Shown: positions 34,236 through 44,069 of the stretch, in pieces
How the letters are laid out: the number at the start of each line of letters is the position of its first letter
Position numbering within the stretch: position 1 is the first letter of the stretch
NCBI RefSeq assembly: GCF_900111405.1
Contig: NZ_FOHJ01000004.1
Location: 186,001 to 250,000 of the forward strand
From: Salinibacillus kushneri
Lineage (GTDB): Bacteria > Bacillota > Bacilli > Bacillales > Alkalibacillaceae
Reading direction: 5' to 3'
DNA length: 64,000 bases
The notes under the pieces: generated by a model
Database searches by the model: none
What the model saw: only the letters and a program-made list of their open reading frames with translations
What the model was told of the DNA's origin: nothing
Program-made: the position numbers and the translations under genes

Positions 34236-36689
34236 TCATTCTTCTTCTTTTGATTCAAATGGTTTTATATACTGTGGCTTTTTCCACGTGCGAACTACTT
34301 CACCGGTTATATCCGTATCGACTACAAAAGAACCATTACTATAACGATCATGCTTCTTCAACTCTAATGGATATAACTCATGAATCTCACCATTTTCCGT
34401 TTGAAACTGAACGAATTCTTCTTCTTTCATAATGTTTAAACCGACGACTCGATGTGGTTTGGATTTCAGCTCCTTAAGCATGACCAAACCTCTTTTGGCA
34501 CGGGAGGATTGTTCAAAATCGGACAATACCATCCGCTTACATGCTCCTCGTTGCGTCATTAACACAATAGATGGGCTTGCTAATTCATCAAAGCATTCCC
34601 CGCTTACGACAACTTCATCCTTCTTCAGTTGAATGGCTTTAACACCAGCTGCTCGTTGACCTACAAGTTTAACTTCCGACTCATGATACCACAACCCATA
34701 GCCTTTATTAGAGGCAATAAACAGATCCTGATTACCATCTGTTTGATGCACACTTACCACTTCATCATCATCTTTCAGATTAATTGCGACTAGTGGTTTT
34801 GAACGTCTTTGAGCATCATATTGATTTAATTCCGTCTTCTTAACCATTCCATTTTTCGTAAAGAACAAGAGGTATTGATCATCAGCAAATTCTCTTACCG
34901 GAACGACTTTAATAACCTTTTCCTCAGGTTCTATAGAAACAAGATTAGCAACATGCTGACCTAAATCCTTCCATCTGATGTCAGGTAGCTCGTGAACATG
35001 GACATATAAGTAATTTCCTTTATTCGTAAACAAGAGGAGTTTATCTGTTGTATTGATTTCCTGAAGTGAAATTAGATAATCTCCTTCTTTTACAGGTAAA
35101 TCACTCTCATTAGAAGCCGCATATGACCTAAGACTGGTTCGCTTCACATAACCATCTTTTGTAACGGAAACGAGGACATCTTCACTTGCAACCATCACTT
35201 CCAAATTGATTTTCAATTCTTCAATTTGCTCTTCAATTTTCGTTAATCGGTCTGTTTTATATTGCTTTTGAATTTGCTTTAGATCCTTTTTAATTTCTTT
35301 CAGTAATTTTTCCTCACTATTAAGAATGGCCTCTAATTCCTCGATTTGCTTTTGCAGCTCCTCCGCTTCTTCTTGTAAGGAAGTAACGTCTGTATTCGTT
35401 AAACGATATAGCTGTAACGTGACAATAGCCTCTGACTGCTTTTCAGTAAACTCAAACTGTTCCATCAGGCGCCGTTTTGCATCCTGTTTATCCTTAGATG
35501 CCCTGATAGCTGCAATCACGTCATCTAAGATAGAAATTGCTTTCATTAAACCGTCTACAATATGTGCACGATCTCTGGCTTTCCTTAAATCAAACTGCGA
35601 TTGTCTAATCATGACATCACGCTGATGCTGTATGTAGGAATCTAAAATCGATGGCAGGCTCATTAATTGTGGGGTTTTATTATGGATAGCCACCATATTA
35701 AAGTTATACGTAATTTGTAAATCGGTATTTTTATAAAAGTAGTGTAAAACCCCTTCACTGTCAGCATCTTTTTTTAATTCAATAACGATACGAAGTCCTG
35801 TACGGTCTGTTTCATCCCGCACTTCTGCTATCCCTTCAACTTTGCGATCAAGTCGGTATTCATCAAATTTTTTAACTAGATTCGCTTTATTTACTTCATA
35901 AGGAAGCTCGGTAATAACGATTTGCTCTCTTCCGCCTCGAAGCTGTTCAATTTCCGCTTTGCCACGTAAAACTACTTTGCCTTTACCTGTTTTATAAGCC
36001 TTCTTAATTCCTTCAATCCCTTGAATGATTCCTCCGGTAGGAAAATCAGGTCCCTTTAATACCTTCATTAAATCTTCAACGTCTGCTTTAGGTTTATCAA
36101 TTTTCATCACAACAGCATCAATAACTTCTTTTAAATTATGTGGTGGTATATCGGTAGCATATCCAGCTGATATTCCTGTGGAACCATTAACTAATAAATT
36201 AGGAAACTTCGCAGGTAAAACGACTGGTTCATAATCGGTATCATCAAAGTTAGGTATAAAATCTACCGTTTCTTTCTCAATATCACGTAATAATTGTGAA
36301 GAGATACTCGCTAAACGAGCCTCCGTATAACGCATGGCTGCTGGTGGATCTCCATCAATACTTCCGTTATTTCCATGCATTTCGACTAAAACATTTCGTA
36401 CCTTCCATGTTTGACTCATACGTACTAAAGCCTCATATACAGATGAATCCCCGTGAGGATGATAATTACCGATTACGGTTCCTACTGTTTTAGCTGATTT
36501 TCGAAAAGGCTTATCATGCGTATTCTTTTCCTGGTGCATCGCATATAAAATACGACGCTGAACGGGCTTCAAACCATCCCTGGCATCAGGCAATGCCCGC
36601 TCCTGAATAATATACTTACTGTAACGCCCAAACCTGTCCCCAATTACCTCTTCAAAGGGAAGGTCCAAAAATTGTGCATGTTCAGTCAA
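34236..36689 (-). CDS. parC: DNA topoisomerase IV subunit A
   Basis: The breakage-rejoining subunit of topoisomerase IV, which decatenates daughter chromosomes; 817 residues. The winged-helix active site has Tyr121 (A-A-M-R-Y-T-E-A). The quinolone-determining region H-P-H-G-D-S-S-V-Y-E-A has the susceptible-type Ser and Glu (near 82-86). The C-terminal beta-pinwheel follows from about 490. The start is TTG 36689 with AAGGAGG upstream; ParE's gene ends 37 bp before it, so parE-parC form an operon. Confidence 0.96.
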   Translation of the reverse strand: MTEHAQFLDLPFEEVIGDRFGRYSKYIIQERALPDARDGLKPVQRRILYAMHQEKNTHDKPFRKSAKTVGTVIGNYHPHGDSSVYEALVRMSQTWKVRNVLVEMHGNNGSIDGDPPAAMRYTEARLASISSQLLRDIEKETVDFIPNFDDTDYEPVVLPAKFPNLLVNGSTGISAGYATDIPPHNLKEVIDAVVMKIDKPKADVEDLMKVLKGPDFPTGGIIQGIEGIKKAYKTGKGKVVLRGKAEIEQLRGGREQIVITELPYEVNKANLVKKFDEYRLDRKVEGIAEVRDETDRTGLRIVIELKKDADSEGVLHYFYKNTDLQITYNFNMVAIHNKTPQLMSLPSILDSYIQHQRDVMIRQSQFDLRKARDRAHIVDGLMKAISILDDVIAAIRASKDKQDAKRRLMEQFEFTEKQSEAIVTLQLYRLTNTDVTSLQEEAEELQKQIEELEAILNSEEKLLKEIKKDLKQIQKQYKTDRLTKIEEQIEELKINLEVMVASEDVLVSVTKDGYVKRTSLRSYAASNESDLPVKEGDYLISLQEINTTDKLLLFTNKGNYLYVHVHELPDIRWKDLGQHVANLVSIEPEEKVIKVVPVREFADDQYLLFFTKNGMVKKTELNQYDAQRRSKPLVAINLKDDDEVVSVHQTDGNQDLFIASNKGYGLWYHESEVKLVGQRAAGVKAIQLKKDEVVVSGECFDELASPSIVLMTQRGACKRMVLSDFEQSSRAKRGLVMLKELKSKPHRVVGLNIMKEEEFVQFQTENGEIHELYPLELKKHDRYSNGSFVVDTDITGEVVRTWKKPQYIKPFESKEEE

Positions 36690-36726
36690 TGCCTTGTCCT
36701 CCTTTTTGCTATTCTCTTCATGACTA

Positions 36727-38676
36727 TTAAGTATGAATTTTGTCGTTTTCTAAGATATTTTCATCGTCATCAAGGCTGAAGGCTACATTAGATTCAATCC
36801 AATTTCTTCGAGGTTCAACTTTATCGCCCATTAATGTAGTAATTCGTCGTTCTGCTCTGGCTAAGTCTTCAATCGTAACCCGAATTAAGGTACGTGTTTC
36901 CGGATTCATTGTTGTTTCCCAAAGCTGTTCAGCATTCATTTCGCCTAAACCCTTATAACGTTGAATCGTGTAACCGTTTTTGAATTTATTAGTAATCTCT
37001 TTTAATGCATCTTCTTCCCACGCGTACTCGGTTTTAGCCTTTTTACCTTTACCTTTTGAAACTTTATATAGAGGAGGAAGCGCAATATATACTTTTCCTG
37101 CTTCTATTAAGGGCCTCATATAGCGATAAAAAAAAGTTAATAAAAGGACTTGGATATGTGCACCATCTGTATCCGCATCCGTCATTATAATGATTTTATC
37201 ATATTGAATATCCTCAATATTAAAATCTGAACCTACATCTGCACCAATCGTATGAATAATCGTGGATATCTCCTCATTTTTAAAGATATCAGAGATTTTC
37301 GCTTTTTCCGTATTAATAACTTTACCTCTTAGAGGAAGCACAGCTTGAAACCTTCTGTCCCTTCCCTGTTTAGCAGACCCTCCGGCTGAGTCACCCTCAA
37401 CTAAATAAAGCTCATTTTTCTTAGCATTTTTAGATTGAGCCGGTGTCAGTTTACCGCTTAATAATGTGTCACGCTTTTTACGTTTCTTCCCATTACGGGC
37501 ATCTTCCCGGGCCTTTCTTGCTGCTTCTCTAGCTTCTCTTGCTTTAATGGCTTTTTTAATAAGCTGAGTCGCCGTTTCAGGATTTTCTTCTAAGAAATAA
37601 GAAAGCTTTTCAGAAATGACATTATCTACTGCAGAACGTGCCTCTGAAGTTCCGAGTTTACTTTTTGTTTGTCCCTCGAATTGCAAGATTTCTTCCGCAA
37701 TTCGGACAGAAACAATAGCCGTAAATCCTTCACGAATGTCGCTTCCATCTAAATTTTTATCCTTATCTTTTAACAAACCGTTTTTACGGGCATGATCATT
37801 TATGCTTCGCGTTAATGCAGAACGGGTACCTGATTCGTGCGTACCTCCATCCCGTGTACGGACATTATTTACAAACGATAACATACTTTCAGCAAATCCG
37901 TCATTAAATTGAAAGGCAAAATCGACTTCAATTCCTTGACTTTCCCCTTCAAAGGAAACGACAGGATGTAACGTGTCTTTCTCTTCATTTAAATAGGCTA
38001 CAAAGGATTTTAACCCGTCCGGATACTGATAGGTTTCCGAAACATCATTTTGTTCATCAGATAAAACAATTTTCAAACCTTTCAATAGAAAAGCGGCTTC
38101 CCTCAACCTTTCAGCCAAAATTTCAAATTGAAATGATATGGTAGAGAAGATTTCAGAATCGGGTTTAAAACGTATTTCCGTTCCGGTTTTTCTTGTCCCG
38201 CCATGTTGTTCAAGGCTTGAAACCGGTTTACCTCCGTTTTCGAACCTTTGTTTATATATCGTTTTATCTCGATAAATGGTTACTTCAAGCCATTCAGACA
38301 ATGCATTTACAACTGATGCTCCAACACCATGTAAACCACCACTTGTCTTATAACCACCTTGTCCAAATTTACCTCCTGCGTGCAGGACGGTTAAAATCAC
38401 TTCAGGGGTAGGTTTACCCATTTTGTGCATTCCAGTAGGCATTCCCCGCCCATGATCGCGCACGGAAACACTTCCATCTTTATGTATCGTAACGTTTATT
38501 TCATTACCGAAACCAGCTAATGCTTCATCCACCGCGTTATCCACGATCTCAAATACAAGATGATGTAACCCACGATGATCTGTACTTCCAATATACATTC
38601 CTGGTCTTTTTCGAACGGCCTCTAAGCCCTCTAATACTTGAATAGAATCATCATTATACGAATTTTGGTTATTCAA
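36727..38676 (-). CDS. parE: DNA topoisomerase IV subunit B
   Basis: The ATPase subunit of topoisomerase IV; 649 residues. GHKL motifs are E-I-V-D-N-A-V-D-E-A (near 43-52), D-H-G-R-G-M-P (near 73-79) and G-G-L-H-G-V-G (near 113-119); the TOPRIM domain shows V-E-G-D-S-A-G-G (near 427) and M-T-D-A-D-T-D-G-A-H-I (near 499). Start TTG 38676 follows AAGGGGAAC. It is first in the parE-parC operon and follows the yneT gene on the same strand with a long upstream spacer carrying a terminator. Confidence 0.96.
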   Translation of the reverse strand: MNNQNSYNDDSIQVLEGLEAVRKRPGMYIGSTDHRGLHHLVFEIVDNAVDEALAGFGNEINVTIHKDGSVSVRDHGRGMPTGMHKMGKPTPEVILTVLHAGGKFGQGGYKTSGGLHGVGASVVNALSEWLEVTIYRDKTIYKQRFENGGKPVSSLEQHGGTRKTGTEIRFKPDSEIFSTISFQFEILAERLREAAFLLKGLKIVLSDEQNDVSETYQYPDGLKSFVAYLNEEKDTLHPVVSFEGESQGIEVDFAFQFNDGFAESMLSFVNNVRTRDGGTHESGTRSALTRSINDHARKNGLLKDKDKNLDGSDIREGFTAIVSVRIAEEILQFEGQTKSKLGTSEARSAVDNVISEKLSYFLEENPETATQLIKKAIKAREAREAARKAREDARNGKKRKKRDTLLSGKLTPAQSKNAKKNELYLVEGDSAGGSAKQGRDRRFQAVLPLRGKVINTEKAKISDIFKNEEISTIIHTIGADVGSDFNIEDIQYDKIIIMTDADTDGAHIQVLLLTFFYRYMRPLIEAGKVYIALPPLYKVSKGKGKKAKTEYAWEEDALKEITNKFKNGYTIQRYKGLGEMNAEQLWETTMNPETRTLIRVTIEDLARAERRITTLMGDKVEPRRNWIESNVAFSLDDDENILENDKIHT

Positions 38677-38849
38677 TTGCTTGTTCCCCTTTCAATACAA
38701 AAACAATTTCAATTCTATTTCCGTACTTTTCAAACCTTTAATCTACTTCTATTATAGAACAAGTGTTCCAATTATCAACATAAAGAGACATATACTCTAT
38801 ATTTTAAGCTTTTTTTTACGTTTCGCAAATAACCTTTTTCAACAAAAAA

Positions 38850-38878
38850 TAAAAAATCCCTGCTCATACAGGGACTTT
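38850..38878 (-). terminator. Terminator after yneT
   Basis: AAAGTCCCTG...CAGGGATTTTTT on the minus strand. Confidence 0.8.
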
Positions 38879-38894
38879 TATCTTAAATAACAGT

Positions 38895-39314
38895 TTATTT
38901 TCCTATTGTAACAGCATGGACAACCTTTATACAAGCATCCATAATAACCGTAAATTCATGCTCTTTTAAATAACTAAAGGCTTCTTCATTTTTTATACCT
39001 TGCTGCGCCCAGAAAATTTTAGCATCTGTTTGAACCGCCTCTCTTGCAATGTCAGGTAAAAATTCAGATCGTCGGAATACGTTAATAATATCAAAAGGAA
39101 TGTCTATATCAGTTAAGTTAGGATAGGCTTTTTCTCCGAGTACTTCCCTTACTTTGGGGTTAACAGGAATAATACGATATCCGTTTTCTTGCATAATTTT
39201 TGCAATCTGATAGGATGTACGTTCCGGATTATTTGATAATCCCACGACAGCAATTGTATTTGACTTCTCCAATATTTCCTTCAGTTCATCCATATCTGGG
39301 TTTTGTATAGTCAT
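38895..39314 (-). CDS. yneT: CoA-binding domain protein (YneT/YccU-like)
   Basis: A 139-residue Rossmann-fold CoA-binding protein, the counterpart of B. subtilis YneT and E. coli YccU. It shows I-A-V-V-G-L-S-N-N-P-E-R-T-S-Y (near 21-35), G-Y-R-I-I-P-V-N-P-K and W-A-Q-Q-G-I-K-N-E-E. No ligase domains follow, so it probably senses or binds CoA derivatives. Start ATG 39314. It is divergent from plsY, as in B. subtilis. Confidence 0.9.
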   Translation of the reverse strand: MTIQNPDMDELKEILEKSNTIAVVGLSNNPERTSYQIAKIMQENGYRIIPVNPKVREVLGEKAYPNLTDIDIPFDIINVFRRSEFLPDIAREAVQTDAKIFWAQQGIKNEEAFSYLKEHEFTVIMDACIKVVHAVTIGK

Positions 39315-39543
39315 TTATCAATACCCCCTTTCCTTTTATTTTATAGAAAAATTATATATAATGAAAGTGTTTACATATAAATCCTGATAAACGAAACGAA
39401 GGATTTTGAAATTCAAAAAAGTATTCTTCTTTTCATTGGTTTCGTGGTAGAATGGACTATGATCAGGTTAATAGGTATGGATGGGGCTGTGACGGAGGTT
39501 TCATGTTGTACCACATTCATTACAAAAGGGAGCAATAGAAATT

Positions 39544-40125
39544 ATGATGTACATTATTTTTGGTTTGATCGCTTATTTGCTCGGCTCTATCCCATCTGCC
39601 TTGTTAGTAGGAAAGATTGGCTATAATTTAGACGTAAGAGAACATGGCAGTGGGAATTTAGGAGCAACGAACACTTTTAGGACACTAGGTGTAAAAGCTG
39701 GACTAATTGTTACCATTGCAGATATATTAAAAGGAACGTTGGCAGCTGCACTCCCTGTTTTGTTCGCTACATCAGCTGAACCTTTAATTATAGGGATTTT
39801 TGCAGTTTTGGGACATACATATCCGATTTTCGCTAAATTTAAGGGCGGTAAGGCAGTTGCAACATCAGGAGGCGTTGTACTGGCTGTGAGTCCTTTATTA
39901 TTTGCTATTATGATCTTCTCTTTTTTAATAATTCTTAAGATATCCAAGTATGTCTCCCTATCTTCCATGATTACTGGGATTGTAGCAGTCATAAGTTCCG
40001 TTTTTCTCCAGCATATCGGTTTAATAATCATTACATCTGTTCTGACATTATTCGTCATCTACCGTCATTGGACGAATATTAAACGTATCATAAACAAAAC
40101 GGAACCGAAAATTACATGGATGTAG
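39544..40125 (+). CDS. plsY: Acyl-phosphate:glycerol-3-phosphate acyltransferase PlsY
   Basis: First acylation step of phospholipid synthesis, transferring acyl from acyl-phosphate to glycerol-3-phosphate; integral membrane, 193 residues, about six helices. The three conserved loop motifs are G-S-I-P-S-A-L-L (near 14), G-S-G-N-L-G-A-T-N (near 36-44) and [10 protein letters not shown] (near 99-108). ATG 39544 follows GGGAGC. It corresponds to B. subtilis yneS beside parEC and is followed by a terminator. Confidence 0.95.
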   Translation: MMYIIFGLIAYLLGSIPSALLVGKIGYNLDVREHGSGNLGATNTFRTLGVKAGLIVTIADILKGTLAAALPVLFATSAEPLIIGIFAVLGHTYPIFAKFKGGKAVATSGGVVLAVSPLLFAIMIFSFLIILKISKYVSLSSMITGIVAVISSVFLQHIGLIIITSVLTLFVIYRHWTNIKRIINKTEPKITWM

Positions 40126-40131
40126 GAAATA

Positions 40132-40165
40132 TACAACACCTAAAATCCCAAAGGTGTTGTATTTT
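40132..40165 (+). terminator. Terminator after plsY
   Basis: TACAACACC / GGTGTTGTA stem followed by TTTTCTTG. Confidence 0.85.
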
Positions 40166-40219
40166 CTTGTACAGGGTTCTATAAAATAATACAGATGGAA
40201 AAATAAAGGAGTTATAAAC

Positions 40220-41395
40220 ATGAACAAGTGGTCCTGGGTATTAACCAGCATATTCGGAGTTATTATTCTCTTATTTATGATCTTTTTACTGACAATTGGA
40301 GACACGAACCATGAGTCAAACGAATTAACCGTTCATCAGCATCAAAAAGTTCAGTCTCAGGATATGAAAAGCAAAGAAATTCATTCAGAAATCACATTAG
40401 GAGCAGTTGGTGATATTCTTGTACATAACACCGTTTATGAAGATGCACGTACTTCAAATGGATTTGATTTTATGCCGATGTTTCATTCTATCAAAAATTC
40501 GATGAAAAAACCGGACATCATGTTTGCGAATCAGGAAACGATGATTGGTGGTCAGGAGCTCGGTTTGTCCTCTTATCCGCAGTTTAATTCTCCTTATTCT
40601 GTAGGAGATGCATTAAAGGATGCGGGTGTGGATGTAGTGTCTATGGCTAATAACCATACTTTGGATGCAGGTGAACAGGGCATTTTAAATGCTACAAGCC
40701 ATTTCAATCAACTAAACATCTCTTATGTAGGTGCCAATCGCAGCCAGGAAGATCAACAGCGTGACCGTATTTTACATGCAAAAGGGATTTCTGTCGGCTT
40801 TCTGGCTTATACCTATGGAACGAATGGATTGCAACGACCGGCTGATAAGCCTTATCTCGTTCAATATATTGATGATGACACACTTATAGATGATATTAAA
40901 GAGTTAAAAACGAAAGTGGATTTTGTAGTCGTTAGTTTACACTTTGGTCAACAATATCAACGATTAGCCAATGATGTGCAAAAGATAGTAGTTGACAAGG
41001 CCAGTGAAGCAGGTGCTGATGTGATTCTTGGACATCATCCGCATGTTTTACAACCTGCTGAATGGATTACAAAGGAAAACGGTGAAAGAACTTTTGTCAT
41101 TTATTCATTAGGAAATTTTTTATCCGGCCAATCTGAACTTTACCAGAGAATTGGCGGCATATTGCATATAAAATTAGAAAAATCCATTGACCAGAATAAC
41201 GAAACCCAATATGGTCTTTCTGGTGCAAAAATTATGCCTACGTATATGTATCGGCCGAATTACAAGAATTACAAAATTATTCCTTTAAAAAAAGCTGATG
41301 AATATGGACTTCATGAAGCAAAGGAACTGTATCAGGAAATTCAGGAGCATATGAAAACATATACAGACAAAATTGAGGTTGTTTCTGATCTCTAG
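40220..41395 (+). CDS. CapA-family metallophosphatase-like membrane protein
   Basis: A 391-residue protein anchored by one N-terminal transmembrane helix (residues 6-26), with an extracytoplasmic PGA_cap (metallophosphoesterase-like) domain. It shows G-A-V-G-D-I-L (near 62), F-A-N-Q-E-T (near 100), M-A-N-N-H-T-L-D (near 139) and G-H-H-P-H-V (near 270). The founding members act in poly-gamma-glutamate capsule synthesis, but no capBC genes are nearby, so its real role is uncertain. ATG 40220 follows AAAGGAGTT. Confidence 0.88.
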   Translation: MNKWSWVLTSIFGVIILLFMIFLLTIGDTNHESNELTVHQHQKVQSQDMKSKEIHSEITLGAVGDILVHNTVYEDARTSNGFDFMPMFHSIKNSMKKPDIMFANQETMIGGQELGLSSYPQFNSPYSVGDALKDAGVDVVSMANNHTLDAGEQGILNATSHFNQLNISYVGANRSQEDQQRDRILHAKGISVGFLAYTYGTNGLQRPADKPYLVQYIDDDTLIDDIKELKTKVDFVVVSLHFGQQYQRLANDVQKIVVDKASEAGADVILGHHPHVLQPAEWITKENGERTFVIYSLGNFLSGQSELYQRIGGILHIKLEKSIDQNNETQYGLSGAKIMPTYMYRPNYKNYKIIPLKKADEYGLHEAKELYQEIQEHMKTYTDKIEVVSDL

Positions 41396-41539
41396 AGTTT
41401 TTTAAATTGAACAAAATAATAGGGATAATGTATACTTTTTTAAAATGCTTCTTTTATGAAAAGAATGAAGAAGCTTCACAGTAAAAAACACACAACACTA
41501 TTATGGATATACTACTAGAGGCTGAAAGGAGTCTTTGAT

Positions 41540-42469
41540 ATGTCTAAAGTACAAAAACAAAAGAAACAACTACCTTCCAAAAAGGAAAGACATCAACTGT
41601 TTGGTTCAGTTCCTCCTGGTCCCAGAACAAAACCAACAGAAAAAGATAAAATGCCAGATCTCCAAAATACCAACAAAGATTTTCTTTTTGAATTAGATGC
41701 TGTTGGTATTCAAAATGTTAAGCATCCGATTGTGATTCATAGTAAAATGAAGCCGTATAACCAGACAACTATTGGAACTTTTACTTTTTCCTCCAGTATT
41801 CGTCAGGAAAGTAAAGGAACAAATATGAGCCGTTTTACGGAGCAATTAAATCGCTATTATGAAAATGGCTTTACCCTTGACATTAAAATGATGAAGAGCT
41901 TTACCAAAGAACTGGCCGAGCGTCTAAAGCAAAAGGATGCAACGATGGAGGTTACCTTCCCCTGGTTCTTTGAGCGTAAGGGACCTGATTCTGAACTTCC
42001 AGGAATGAATCATGCTACAGCTTCCATTCGAGTGGAATATCATGCTGAGGAAGATTTCGATATAAAAGTATCTTTAGAAGGAACCATTACTACTCTTTGC
42101 CCATGTTCAAAAGAAATTAGTGAATATAGTGCACATAACCAGCGCGGGAAGGTATCAATGGTTACGGATTTAACAGATGATTTTGACGAAGAGGAAATAG
42201 ATTGGAAACAGGCCTTATTAGAAGCAGCAGAATCTAATGCAAGTGCCCGCATTCATCCAGTATTAAAGCGTCCGGATGAAAAAATGGTTACAGAAACAGC
42301 ATACGAAAATCCGCGATTTGTTGAGGATATTGTTCGCCTTGTTGCTGCTGATTTATACGAAATGCCTTTTGTAAAAGTATTTGATGTAAAATGCGTGAAT
42401 GAAGAATCCATTCACTTACATGATGCAATGGCGAGTATTCATTATGATAAAACAAAAATGATTGACTAA
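41540..42469 (+). CDS. folE2: GTP cyclohydrolase FolE2 (type IB)
   Basis: Converts GTP to 7,8-dihydroneopterin triphosphate for folate synthesis; 309 residues, the COG1469 (YciA) family that works without strict zinc dependence. It shows the metal-ligand Cys segment T-L-C-P-C-S-K-E-I-S (near 190-199), S-A-H-N-Q-R-G and E-N-P-R-F-V-E-D. ATG 41540 follows AAAGGAGTC. In B. subtilis its homologue is Zur-regulated; I see no clear Zur box here. yidD begins 21 bp downstream. Confidence 0.93.
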   Translation: MSKVQKQKKQLPSKKERHQLFGSVPPGPRTKPTEKDKMPDLQNTNKDFLFELDAVGIQNVKHPIVIHSKMKPYNQTTIGTFTFSSSIRQESKGTNMSRFTEQLNRYYENGFTLDIKMMKSFTKELAERLKQKDATMEVTFPWFFERKGPDSELPGMNHATASIRVEYHAEEDFDIKVSLEGTITTLCPCSKEISEYSAHNQRGKVSMVTDLTDDFDEEEIDWKQALLEAAESNASARIHPVLKRPDEKMVTETAYENPRFVEDIVRLVAADLYEMPFVKVFDVKCVNEESIHLHDAMASIHYDKTKMID

Positions 42470-42490
42470 TATCGTTAGAAGGTTCCTAAT

Positions 42491-42733
42491 ATGAAATATC
42501 TGTTTATGTCACTTATCAAATTTTATCGCAAGTTTATATCACCAATGAAAGCACCAACATGTCGCTTCCAGCCCACTTGTTCAGAATATGCACTGGAAGC
42601 TTATAAAAGATTTGGAGTCATAAAAGGTACTTATTTAACGATAAAACGAATTTTAAAGTGTCATCCCTTTCATCCGGGAGGGTTTGACCCAGTACCGGAA
42701 AAACAACACCGCAATTACAGGAAGATGAATTGA
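42491..42733 (+). CDS. yidD: Membrane protein insertion efficiency factor YidD
   Basis: An 80-residue YidD protein. It begins with the amphipathic stretch [11 protein letters not shown] and contains the family signature [11 protein letters not shown], then [13 protein letters not shown]. It supports YidC-dependent membrane insertion. ATG 42491 is 21 bp after folE2 with AGAAGGTTCC before it, so the two are probably co-transcribed. A strong terminator follows. Confidence 0.94.
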   Translation: MKYLFMSLIKFYRKFISPMKAPTCRFQPTCSEYALEAYKRFGVIKGTYLTIKRILKCHPFHPGGFDPVPEKQHRNYRKMN

Positions 42734-42780
42734 TGAAGGTTATGTATAATGATTTAGATGAACCTGATATAGTAAAATAA

Positions 42781-42821
42781 AAAGCTATGTGTGATGACTT
42801 GACATCACACATAGCTTTTTT
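42781..42821 (+). terminator. Terminator after yidD
   Basis: AAAGCTATGTGTGATG pairs with CATCACACATAGCTTT, followed by Ts; near-perfect 16-bp stem. Confidence 0.9.
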
Positions 42822-42828
42822 AAGTATT

Positions 42829-42910
42829 GGCTGTGTTCATTAAAAGCTTATTGTTGATATTTTACCAGGTTGACTAGTGTGGAAATCAACACCTATGTGC
42901 AACAGGGCCT
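42829..42910. repeat. Short interspersed repeat, copy 2
   Basis: GGCTGTGTTCATTAAAAGCT TATTGTTGATATTTTACCA from 42829 and AATCAACACC...AACAGGGCC ending at 42910 match the core of the repeat at 10792-10923. Outer ends GGCTGTGTT and AACAGGGCC are inverted with two mismatches. The copy is shortened internally. Its end touches the yneQ stop codon. Confidence 0.65.
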
Positions 42911-43223
42911 AAATATTAAATCGTTTTATCTGTTCAAATTGTTTTTCAGCTGTTAAGATGTCCTTTTGGAATTTACCCATTAAATCAAAGTGAGGAAATT
43001 TTTCATCCTTATGGATCCATTCAGATTTTAAGCCATATTTTTTACCCCAGGACTTTAGCTTATGCAAATCTTTGCAGCCTGCTTTAGTAACTGTATCAGC
43101 ATTTGGGAAACGATCATCCACCCAATAATGTGTAAGAAATGCGATTTCTCCTCTTTCAACGTCCTGTTTCCATTTCTTTAACTCAGTTCTTTTTACACCG
43201 AAAGCCATGGTATTACTCATCAC
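42909..43223 (-). CDS. yneQ: YneQ-like conserved protein
   Basis: A 104-residue protein whose sequence (M-A-F-G-V-K-R-T-E-L-K-K-W, then I-A-F-L-T-H-Y-W-V-D-D-R-F-P and F-P-H-F-D-L-M-G) matches B. subtilis YneQ as I recall it. The function is not known. It follows yneP with an 11-bp overlap, as in B. subtilis. The start may be ATG 43223 or the internal M-A-F-G-V site at about 43208; the ribosome site does not decide it. Its stop codon abuts a short repeat. Confidence 0.85.
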   Translation of the reverse strand: MMSNTMAFGVKRTELKKWKQDVERGEIAFLTHYWVDDRFPNADTVTKAGCKDLHKLKSWGKKYGLKSEWIHKDEKFPHFDLMGKFQKDILTAEKQFEQIKRFNI

Positions 43224-43635
43224 CCTTTGCTTCTAAATATGCTTGATGTAAATCCGGAAATTTCTTACGTGTTGAAACGGGCTTGAAGGTGTCCTTCTTC
43301 ACACATACATGAGTGGTTTTTCCAGTTACGGATATCTCACCACTTCCATTAAGAATTTCGTAGGCATATACAACTTTAAGCCCATCATATTCATGTATCC
43401 ACGTTCTCACTATCGCCTTTTCTCCATATCGTACCGGTGTTTTAAACTGGATATCCGCATCTAGTACAGGTGCTACAATTTCCTCCTTTTCCATCTCATG
43501 ATATTGAAAACCGAGCTCCTCAAAAAAGGCTGTACGACCAATCTCAAACCAAACTAAATAATTTGCATGATATACAACACCCATTTGATCGGTTTCCTGG
43601 TAGCGTACTTTTATATCTGTTTCAACTACTTTCAT
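43213..43635 (-). CDS. yneP: 4-hydroxybenzoyl-CoA-type acyl-CoA thioesterase (YneP)
   Basis: A 140-residue hotdog-fold thioesterase. The active-site segment R-Y-Q-E-T-D-Q-M-G-V-V-Y-H-A-N-Y (near 10-25), with the catalytic-type Asp, is typical of YbgC/FadM-like enzymes. It hydrolyses an acyl-CoA or acyl-ACP; substrate unknown. ATG 43635 follows AGGAGGAAATAAAC. It overlaps yneQ by 11 bp, so the two form a small operon. Confidence 0.9.
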   Translation of the reverse strand: MKVVETDIKVRYQETDQMGVVYHANYLVWFEIGRTAFFEELGFQYHEMEKEEIVAPVLDADIQFKTPVRYGEKAIVRTWIHEYDGLKVVYAYEILNGSGEISVTGKTTHVCVKKDTFKPVSTRKKFPDLHQAYLEAKGDE

Positions 43636-43782
43636 GTTTATTTCCTCCTGTAAGACAAGCTAAAGCTCATTTTATCATAACCATTTTATTTTATCAGGTT
43701 TTAAGATGAACAAAAGCAGAAGGCACCTGTTTAGCGATGTACGGACTGGACCCAGTCGATTTTGATCTATCGTACGTACCAT

Positions 43783-43810
43783 AAAAAAACCTGCCATAAA
43801 TGGCAGGTTT
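43783..43810 (-). terminator. Terminator after tlp
   Basis: AAACCTGCCA / TGGCAGGTTT stem, followed by T7 on the minus strand. Confidence 0.85.
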
Positions 43811-43820
43811 ATAACCCAAT

Positions 43821-44051
43821 TTATCGTTGTTGATTGTGTGCCTCATCTTTAATTTCATTTCTCATACTTTCGAGCGCTTCTCTTCTGCGTTCGTTTTTTG
43901 CCTCGATATCTTCACGATCATTACCTGATGCAAATTGTGCCGTTTCTTCAGCATCTTCCATGTTTTCAATCGTATTTTGAACCATTGCCTGAAGTTTCTC
44001 TACATTATCTGAACGATCATCTGGTTTTGGTTGATTGTCGCGATGACTCAT
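43821..44051 (-). CDS. tlp: Small acid-soluble spore protein Tlp
   Basis: A 76-residue hydrophilic Tlp protein, a forespore SASP-like product. Typical stretches are D-N-V-E-K-L-Q-x-M-V-Q-N-T-I-E-N-M and R-R-E-A-L-E-S-M-R-N-E-I-K-D-E-A. Three tandem ATGs (44057, 44054, 44051) follow AGGAG; the third has the ideal 7-nt spacing and is chosen. It follows sspN by 18 bp, as in the B. subtilis sspN-tlp operon, expected to be SigG-dependent. Confidence 0.93.
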   Translation of the reverse strand: MSHRDNQPKPDDRSDNVEKLQAMVQNTIENMEDAEETAQFASGNDREDIEAKNERRREALESMRNEIKDEAHNQQR

Positions 44052-44069
44052 CATCATACTCCTCTCTGT